A stretch of DNA of 20,524 nt from a virus. Position numbers and translations under genes: made by a program. The notes below the pieces were generated by a model, which did not search any database, had not been told where the DNA came from, and was given only the letters and a program-made list of their open reading frames with translations. This document shows positions 15,451-20,524 of the stretch, piece by piece. Position 1 is the stretch's first letter. Every line of letters starts with the position of its first letter. The stretch is taken from the IMG/VR virus record IMGVR_UViG_3300017952_004623, positions 1 through 20,524 of that record, one strand, 5' to 3'.

Positions 15451-16307
15451 TACTTCTTAACCCCCTCAATAAATTCAGATATTGCTGCAGCAATGTGGTC
15501 ATCAACGCTGTAATGTCTCAAGACAGACTGGTAGTTTTCTTCCACAGCATTCAATTTTGAGATATACAGATCAGTTGAAATATCTGCAAGGATGTTAGTA
15601 AGCTCCTCAAGTGTATCAAACGTTAGTATTCCATCTGGATTGAAGCCAAAATCCGTATTGATTTTCTTCGTGCCCCAATAGATGGGAATCGTTCTGGTAG
15701 CAAAGCAGTCAAACGCCTTTTCAGTAACGTAGAAATCATCTATACTGTTTTCAATTGTTACTGAAAACATATAAGGATTCAGGGCGTCGGACTTTTTTTT
15801 GATGTAGGTTCCAGTCCCTGATCCGAACATGTCAACATCGAATCCTTTTGCGTTGATTGCTTTTGCGATTTTGTGCCTTAGTTTATGACCAGTTAGTAGC
15901 GTCTTTCTCGAGTATATCATGGAACACAGCTTGTGCTTTTCATGTTTGCTAAACACGGAATCAGAATCTAAGAATATCCCATCACATGGAATTCTGACGC
16001 ACTTGCTTGGGTACTCATTTAAAGCTTTCGAATCGAACGTCAAAACAAGATCAAACGCATCAATTAATCTTGACAATTTTTCATACGCCTTTGGAACATA
16101 TTCTCTAGGTTCCATCAGCCATGCTATCTTGAATCGAGACTCAATACTATTGACAAGGTCCAGACATTCGTCTGTGAAAATTGTTGCCCCATCAAAATTA
16201 GCTTGATTTCTTACGTATCTAATCCTTTTGGAAATTCTTCCTTTTTCAAGAGCATCATCGTAAGAGAGAGCGTGTGCAATATTTTTGTCGATGAAGTTAA
16301 CGATCAT
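15450..16307 (-). CDS. Fucosyltransferase-like glycosyltransferase, GT10
   Basis: The protein has 285 residues from ATG at 16307. The alpha-1,3-fucosyltransferase motif is plain at 181-196 (FSVTIENSIDDFYVTEK region), followed by AFDCFATRTIPIYWGTKKI (198-216) and FNPDGILTF (222-230). E186, N187, E196 and K197 match the family's GDP-fucose-binding residues. The N-terminal half (MIVNFIDKNI onward) is the variable acceptor domain. In-frame starts exist at 16352 and 16319. ATG at 16307 gives the ATGA junction used across the cassette but has only a weak ribosome site, so 16319 is a fair alternative. GC is low, near 38%. It probably adds fucose or another GDP-linked deoxysugar to the cassette's glycan. 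Confidence 0.87.
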   Translation of the reverse strand: MIVNFIDKNIAHALSYDDALEKGRISKRIRYVRNQANFDGATIFTDECLDLVNSIESRFKIAWLMEPREYVPKAYEKLSRLIDAFDLVLTFDSKALNEYPSKCVRIPCDGIFLDSDSVFSKHEKHKLCSMIYSRKTLLTGHKLRHKIAKAINAKGFDVDMFGSGTGTYIKKKSDALNPYMFSVTIENSIDDFYVTEKAFDCFATRTIPIYWGTKKINTDFGFNPDGILTFDTLEELTNILADISTDLYISKLNAVEENYQSVLRHYSVDDHIAAAISEFIEGVKK

Positions 16308-16939
16308 CTCTTGATCCATTTCTCCCAAATGAAAGGATACTTGAACATGCATGTGTGCGTATTCAATAAATTATTGCAAATCTCGTTATATTTGTTTATT
16401 GAATCGTCATCAATAGGGTGGAATTGCACAAAGATTGACTTGACGTTTTTTATCGCATTAGAAGTAAACAGAGAATCAAAAGCCTCGTATTCAGACCCCT
16501 CAATATTCATTTTGAGCAGATCAACACTTCGTGTGCCAATTACCTTAGCAGCATCAATAACAGAAATAACAGATGTATGATCGGACTGATTCTGAATATT
16601 ATCTCGGTCTATTCTTGTTGCTAGACCGTCGACAGATAGATGTGCTTGATAATCTCCCATTCCGACTGCGTTGTTTTTAATCGTGATTTTTCCATCGGGC
16701 AAATTTTTAAATCTATCTTCGATTTGTTTGACAAATTGCTGTGTTGGTTCGTAAATTTCAATGTCGCAATTGTATCGGGCAAATATCTTGTGTGCCCACT
16801 CGCCCGTGTATCCACCCAAATCAATTACCAGGCTGTTTTCATCTAATTCATGTTCAAGTGAAAGTGTCATATCTCCTTTGTCAGCAACCCAATGGAGCAC
16901 AGATCTGTCTCTGATTTCTTCACCTATTCTTTTACTCAT
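16304..16939 (-). CDS. FkbM-family SAM-dependent methyltransferase
   Basis: The protein has 211 residues from ATG at 16939. SAM motif I is LVIDLGGYTGEW (37-48), motif II IEIYEPTQQF (60-69), and the FkbM signature is VDLLKMNIEGSEYEAF (139-154). FkbM proteins usually O-methylate sugars or polyketides, and many lie in polysaccharide loci. The last segment (SIFVQFHPID, 172-181) is also typical. A GTG at 16951 would overlap the previous stop by eight bases. Neither start has a strong ribosome site, and the ATG is chosen as default. The end overlaps the GT10 start as ATGA. The acceptor is unknown. Confidence 0.9.
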   Translation of the reverse strand: MSKRIGEEIRDRSVLHWVADKGDMTLSLEHELDENSLVIDLGGYTGEWAHKIFARYNCDIEIYEPTQQFVKQIEDRFKNLPDGKITIKNNAVGMGDYQAHLSVDGLATRIDRDNIQNQSDHTSVISVIDAAKVIGTRSVDLLKMNIEGSEYEAFDSLFTSNAIKNVKSIFVQFHPIDDDSINKYNEICNNLLNTHTCMFKYPFIWEKWIKR

Positions 16940-16943
16940 TTGC

Positions 16944-17693
16944 TTACTCACATGCTAGGTAGTTATATTTTTTCCCTTGCCTAACCCGCATTTCAACCCG
17001 GTGTTGATCTCCCTGTCTAATCTGGTCATCTGAGATGGGGTTGAATCGGTTATAACAGTACAGGACGTTTGGTATGAAGATCGTTCTTTCCCCAGACATC
17101 TCCAACATGGGCATCATAAATGCCACATCCCATCCGACTCCGTAATAAGATTCGTCTTCGTCTCGAAGGTCCGCGTCTCTGATCGAGTTCCACAGTTTGG
17201 ACTTGAAAGTTCGAAGGTGACTGGAAACGAACTTATACTGTCTGAAGCTTCGATTTTTTAATACTTCAGCCGGAAATGGTTCACAATTGCTTCTGCCACC
17301 AGTGGGATGGTGAATATGATTTCCGTATGTCAGGAAACACCCAGTTTGATCGTAGGCCTGTTTTACGATCTCAAGGGATAACTCCGAAAAAAGAAAGTCA
17401 TCACCATCTATAACCATCAGAACAGATTCTGGATCCTTTTCTGATTCAAGTTCTTTGAATCCATAGACGATATTCGCTAATGCCTTTACATTCTTTTCGT
17501 TGTGGACAATACGAAATCGCGGGTCTGGTCTTTCGGAAAAGAAATGATCGATGACTGCTCCGGTATTATCCGTGCTAGCATCATTATACACAATACATTC
17601 AAAGTTGCCATATGTCTGCGATTGTATTGAATGAAGGCACCTGACTATCCAGTGCTCAGTATTATATGTCGGCACTACAATCTTAAATTTCAT
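16944..17693 (-). CDS. Glycosyltransferase, GT2 family
   Basis: The protein has 249 residues and one GT-A domain. It starts KFKIVVPTYNTEHWI, has CIVYNDASTDNT (33-44) for nucleotide binding and VLMVIDGDDF (91-100) with the DxD-type metal site. A later GVGWDVAFMMPMLE stretch (around 186-199) may hold the ED/Q-like catalytic region, with the usual GT2 acidic residues in DEDES just before. There are no membrane segments, so it is cytosolic. ATG at 17693 has a perfect AAGGAGG four bases upstream and overlaps the preceding GT2 stop as ATGA. It shares little beyond motifs with the preceding GT2. It is likely one of the chain-building enzymes of the cassette. Confidence 0.93.
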   Translation of the reverse strand: MKFKIVVPTYNTEHWIVRCLHSIQSQTYGNFECIVYNDASTDNTGAVIDHFFSERPDPRFRIVHNEKNVKALANIVYGFKELESEKDPESVLMVIDGDDFLFSELSLEIVKQAYDQTGCFLTYGNHIHHPTGGRSNCEPFPAEVLKNRSFRQYKFVSSHLRTFKSKLWNSIRDADLRDEDESYYGVGWDVAFMMPMLEMSGERTIFIPNVLYCYNRFNPISDDQIRQGDQHRVEMRVRQGKKYNYLACE

Positions 17694-18412
17694 ACTTCCT
17701 CCTTGTTCGTACTCGTATTCCTTCGATAAAGATAAGGAGTCTCAGCTAATATTGACGTGGCCTGCAATCCTAGAGTTACTCTACAGTTAAAATCCGAATC
17801 TTCGCTATGTAATATGCGAAGTCCCATTTCAGGCGGATTGAATCGATATCCAATATCCCATATGCGCTTGAAAAACATAGAACTGACACCGGCTGTTTCA
17901 AAGTTGCCAGTGTAGTAATGATTACAACCGGGAGATTGAAAGCCATGAGATACCAATCTAACGACATCTTCCCTGGTCATGCACCTAATGTTATCTGGTT
18001 TTAAAAGCTTTCTACCTTGCGATATGTCGTCTTCATTCCAACAATGAACAAATCCACATAAATTGTGAACAGTTTCAGTCGCTTGCATTGCGCTTAGTTG
18101 GGATGAGATTCTCCATGAAAGAGACACATCATCGGCATCATGCGCAGTACATATTGTGGCGTCAGATGTCGAAAAGGCGTAATTTAACCCGTTCCATTTT
18201 CCAATATTATTCTCAAATCTGTGGTATCTGATTCTACTGTCACTAATATCATTTACTATCTCTCGCGAGAGATGAGAATCAGAACCATCATCTATCACTG
18301 CAATATCTAAGTTTTCATAATCTTGATTTACTATGCTCAGTATCGATTCTTTTAAATAATTTTCGTGATTATAATTGCATATGGCAACGCAGACTTGATG
18401 ATTATTTTTCAT
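17690..18412 (-). CDS. Glycosyltransferase, GT2 family
   Basis: The protein has 240 residues with a GT-A fold start: VCVAICNYNHENYLKESILS (7-26), AVIDDGSDSH (38-47) and CTAHDADDVSLSW (88-100), where HDADD carries the metal-binding aspartates. RILHSEDSDF late in the protein (about residues 204-213) fits the catalytic ED region. It has no membrane segment. The start at 18412 overlaps the DUF2061 gene by 11 bases and lacks a clear ribosome site, so it may be read by coupling. It likely works with the GT2 that follows on the same glycan; sugar and linkage are unknown. Confidence 0.92.
   Translation of the reverse strand: MKNNHQVCVAICNYNHENYLKESILSIVNQDYENLDIAVIDDGSDSHLSREIVNDISDSRIRYHRFENNIGKWNGLNYAFSTSDATICTAHDADDVSLSWRISSQLSAMQATETVHNLCGFVHCWNEDDISQGRKLLKPDNIRCMTREDVVRLVSHGFQSPGCNHYYTGNFETAGVSSMFFKRIWDIGYRFNPPEMGLRILHSEDSDFNCRVTLGLQATSILAETPYLYRRNTSTNKEEV
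17698..17704 (-). promoter_or_regulatory. Consensus ribosome binding site before a GT2 gene
   Basis: AAGGAGG reads on the minus strand four bases before ATG at 17693, encoded within the last codons of the upstream GT2. It is the closest match to the Shine-Dalgarno consensus I found in the window. Confidence 0.85.
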
Positions 18413-18629
18413 TTACTGTTTTATTTTCCATTCGAATATATTTGAACCAGAATCTTTCGTGCATATAATAGAGCAGCATTTTGCTGAACATTTCTATGAT
18501 TCCAATACTGGCTCCGGTCTTAATATCTCCGGTAATAATCCATGCCAAAAGTATTGTATCAGTTGTGCCTAAAATTCTCCAAGAAATTGTTTTGAGAATA
18601 TGTCTTTTTTTATCTACATCAATTTTCAT
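18402..18629 (-). CDS. DUF2061 small membrane protein
   Basis: The 75-residue protein matches the DUF2061 pattern from end to end: RHILKTISWRILGTTDT (9-25), two hydrophobic segments at about 19-33 and 40-56, and IEMFSKMLLYYMHERFW (45-61). The function of the family is not known. From memory, bacterial members often lie beside sulfate-activation genes such as cysN or cysC. Here the gene directly follows a cysC-like gene with an ATGA overlap, which preserves that link. A role in sulfate or sulfated-product handling at the membrane is inference. Both genes are AT-rich compared with the glycosyltransferases on either side, as if they arrived together. Confidence 0.88.
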   Translation of the reverse strand: MKIDVDKKRHILKTISWRILGTTDTILLAWIITGDIKTGASIGIIEMFSKMLLYYMHERFWFKYIRMENKTVNEK

Positions 18630-19075
18630 ATTTGCAAAATAATTTTAAGCTCTTCAAAACTTTCTTGTACGGATTTTTCAGTTGTGTCTATTTGACAGAA
18701 GTTTTCGTCATTAGGCGGTTCAAAATCATCACTGTGAAAATGTTCTCTACCTCTAATGTCCGACGTCACAACATAAATTTCTTTTGCTCCTGTCTTATTT
18801 TTGAAATTATCTCTTAAATTTCTATATGGAGCTACTAGAGATACTATAACATTGTATCCATTATTATGAAGATAATGAGCTATAGTTTGAGCTTTTAGAA
18901 TATTTTTTTCTCTGCCTTGTTTGCTATAATCTTTATTATCTGTAAGGCTTCTTAAGTCATCTCCATCAATTCTAAAATTGAGTACAGAAGGATTCTGTTC
19001 TTGCAGATAATCTTTTAAAGCATTAGCTAAGACTGTTTTGCCTGCGCCAGGCTGGCCAATAAACCAATAAATCAT
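18626..19075 (-). CDS. cysC: Adenylylsulfate (APS) kinase-like protein
   Basis: The 149-residue protein has a P-loop GQPGAGKT (7-14), the APS-kinase motif IDGDDLR (36-42), DYSKQGREKNI (49-59) matching the family's substrate-binding Arg/Asn stretch, and SLVAPYRNLRD in place of ISPY-x-x-xR. The fold matches CysC, which phosphorylates APS to PAPS, the universal sulfate donor. The usual DxKGLY lid is replaced by IRGREHFHSDDFEPP, as in divergent stand-alone relatives. It is shorter than E. coli CysC (about 200 residues). It is followed by a DUF2061 gene with ATGA overlap, and two sulfotransferases lie downstream, so PAPS supply is a strong inference. The start is two bases after the upstream stop with a weak ribosome site. 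Confidence 0.88.
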   Translation of the reverse strand: MIYWFIGQPGAGKTVLANALKDYLQEQNPSVLNFRIDGDDLRSLTDNKDYSKQGREKNILKAQTIAHYLHNNGYNVIVSLVAPYRNLRDNFKNKTGAKEIYVVTSDIRGREHFHSDDFEPPNDENFCQIDTTEKSVQESFEELKIILQI

Positions 19076-19077
19076 GA

Positions 19078-20524
19078 TTATTTTTTCAATTGCACCTGTA
19101 TGCTAGGTGTAGGTTTGTTTAGATCAACTTTGCTGTGAAAGATATGACCGGCAGTCTTTTCAGAAAGCTCTTGAGCAAAAGTCGTAATTTCTTCGTCTGT
19201 TACTTCTGACCATGGCTTGCCAAAAAACATGTTGTTTTCTGCTGTATCTTCTTGTTTGATATCGTAAAGACTTTCCCAGTGTTTTTGCCAATAGTTCTTG
19301 TAAGTCTTGATTTTGCGTTCGATATTCATCCAGGAAAAGTGTTCCACGCCAGGCAAGAGATTGACACAGTTTTGCAGCCACGCCTGATATGCTTCGAGAG
19401 CTTGTTGATTGCCATTTAGTGCATGAGCTCGAGCGTTGTGGGCATTCTCGTTATAAAATGATGCATGAGCAATTCTTTCAAAAGTTTCTGCATGCACGTA
19501 ATCGCACCCGTCAGTGCCCTGTGCGGCATATAAATCTCCGTTTTCGTCAAACTTTCGAAGCTCTTTTGGAATGCCGTGAGTGATATGCGGGACATTAAGA
19601 CTCAGGCGCCACTTCCATGGATTGACGTCGACTCTAACTTTATCCTTGCTGCCCCAGTATTCCACGACCGGAAACGAGACCAGTTCGACAGCACGAGGCC
19701 AAGACTGAATGAAGGACTGAATCTTTTCTTTGGTGGCCGGAGTGCATACTTCATCAGCATCCATCTGCCAGCAGTATTCCATGGTGCAAAGCTTTCTAGC
19801 CTCAGCCTTCTGAGCTCCATCAAAAACCGCAAAGCGCTTGTGGTTCCAGTCTCGCAAGACTTGGTGCACTTTGAGTCGGCCTTCTTCTGCGGCCCACTTC
19901 TGCAAATGTTCCCAAGTACCATCGTCGGATCCGCCATCGACCACAACCACTTCCTCACAAAATTCCAGCATGGACTCGATACAGGCCTGATACGGATAAG
20001 CCTGTTCGATGCAGTTTCGAGTCGTAGTGTAACCTGAGACTGTCGGCTGATAGTTGATGTGATTCATTTCGCTGCGCCAAAAAAGGTCTCGCGATCCATA
20101 GAGATACTCTTCGATATGCTGCAATTCATCGGTAGCAAACCACTCTTCATCTTTGTGTTGCACATAATCATTCAGCTCGAGCTTGCATCCGAGGAGCTTG
20201 GCTTCGATGACCATTCTGGGACATGTATCGTTACCTCTTGGGAGATAGACAAAGCCTTCAGACCTAGCCAGTTTAGCAAGGAGCTCTGAGTAAGGAATTC
20301 CCCAGACCACCTCATAATCGTGACCTTCTTGCTTGCACCATTCTTCTGCTTGGTCAGCTCCCTTAATCCAAGAATTAGATCCGAGAACGATCCAGCCTTT
20401 TCTTTCTTCATCTTTGGTCTCCGATCTGAGCTGTTTGATCTTCGCGAAAAAATCGTCGCTGAAAACTGAGCTCAAAACAGTGTTGTGTTTTTCAGCCAAG
20501 AACGGAAATTTTTGCAGGTAATGG
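19078..20524 (-). CDS. Glycosyltransferase, GT4-like end fused to GT2 domain; N-terminus outside window
   Basis: 481 residues are visible. The frame stays open through the right edge, and the first possible start inside the window is only a TTG at 20499, with coding-like HYLQKFPF before it. So the true start is upstream. Visible residues about 43-120 are the C-terminal half of a GT4-like domain (GWIVLGSNSWIKGADQ, FVYLPRGNDTCPRMVIEAKLLG). From about 160 a GT2 domain begins, with VVVVDGGSDDGT (192-203) and WQMDADEV (252-259) as its donor and metal sites. The C-terminal 150 residues (HASFYNENAHN onward) are unassigned. Two glycosyltransferase activities in one chain are likely. GC near 50% resembles the nuclease/GT4 block, not the AT-rich genes that follow. 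Confidence 0.85.
   Translation of the reverse strand, partial: HYLQKFPFLAEKHNTVLSSVFSDDFFAKIKQLRSETKDEERKGWIVLGSNSWIKGADQAEEWCKQEGHDYEVVWGIPYSELLAKLARSEGFVYLPRGNDTCPRMVIEAKLLGCKLELNDYVQHKDEEWFATDELQHIEEYLYGSRDLFWRSEMNHINYQPTVSGYTTTRNCIEQAYPYQACIESMLEFCEEVVVVDGGSDDGTWEHLQKWAAEEGRLKVHQVLRDWNHKRFAVFDGAQKAEARKLCTMEYCWQMDADEVCTPATKEKIQSFIQSWPRAVELVSFPVVEYWGSKDKVRVDVNPWKWRLSLNVPHITHGIPKELRKFDENGDLYAAQGTDGCDYVHAETFERIAHASFYNENAHNARAHALNGNQQALEAYQAWLQNCVNLLPGVEHFSWMNIERKIKTYKNYWQKHWESLYDIKQEDTAENNMFFGKPWSEVTDEEITTFAQELSEKTAGHIFHSKVDLNKPTPSIQVQLKK

Noticed and set aside
16308-16352. Longer start for the GT10 protein
   Set aside because: It would overlap the FkbM gene by about 49 bases while starts at 16319 or 16307 give the junction type used elsewhere; the former remains possible.
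8753-19077. Interpreting the cassette as a DNA-hypermodification pathway
   Set aside because: No modified-nucleotide synthase, hydroxymethylase or base-specific transferase is visible; fucosyl- and sulfotransferases fit a surface glycan better.
19576-20037. 153-codon open frame on the plus strand
   Set aside because: It is antisense to the GT2 domain with invariant motifs and shows no recognisable protein pattern.
1-20524. T4-type late promoter TATAAATA on the minus strand
   Set aside because: I looked by eye for its plus-strand complement and found no exact match; a degenerate version cannot be told from AT-rich background.

Overview
The window looks like part of a large T4-type myovirus genome, most likely from a marine phage. 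At the left end are an unmistakable T4-style baseplate pair (gp6 N-terminal part and gp25). A gp55-type late sigma factor, a small membrane protein, a RecB/Cas4-like nuclease and phage-type glycosyltransferases follow. Every gene I accept lies on the minus strand. Genes abut or overlap by 1 to 40 bases almost throughout, and there is no gene-free stretch above 45 bases. I see no tRNA, CRISPR array, IS element or convincing terminator.

Layout in transcription order (right to left): 20524-19078, a glycosyltransferase whose N-terminus lies outside the window (end of a GT4-like domain fused to GT2). 19075-18402, an APS-kinase-like protein and a DUF2061 membrane protein, both AT-rich. 18412-16944, two GT2 glycosyltransferases. 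16939-10684, a dense cassette: FkbM methyltransferase, GT10 fucosyltransferase-like protein, a degenerate methyltransferase-like protein, a StrG-like 2OG-Fe(II) oxygenase, a short DegT-type protein, two sulfotransferases flanking a GT11 fucosyltransferase, and a class I methyltransferase. 10653-8753, GDP-mannose 4,6-dehydratase and an NAD-dependent sugar epimerase. 8792-5173, PD-(D/E)XK nuclease, two GT4 glycosyltransferases and a membrane protein. 5172-4035, the late sigma factor and a small unknown protein. 4031-1, four virion/baseplate genes.

The main point of interest is the roughly 10-kb cassette from 8753 to 19077. It encodes much of the route to a fucosylated, sulfated and methylated glycan. 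The CysC-like kinase could make PAPS, the donor for the two sulfotransferases. Gmd starts the GDP-fucose branch, which would feed the GT10 and GT11 enzymes. GT2s, methyltransferases, an oxygenase and a DegT protein could tailor the product. No GDP-fucose synthase and no ATP sulfurylase are visible, so the host or another part of the phage genome would have to supply them. Whether the product decorates the virion, the host surface or something else cannot be read from this sequence.

Base composition changes gene by gene inside the cassette, from near 30% to near 55% GC on sampled 60-base lines. That suggests assembly from several sources into a conserved T4-like backbone.
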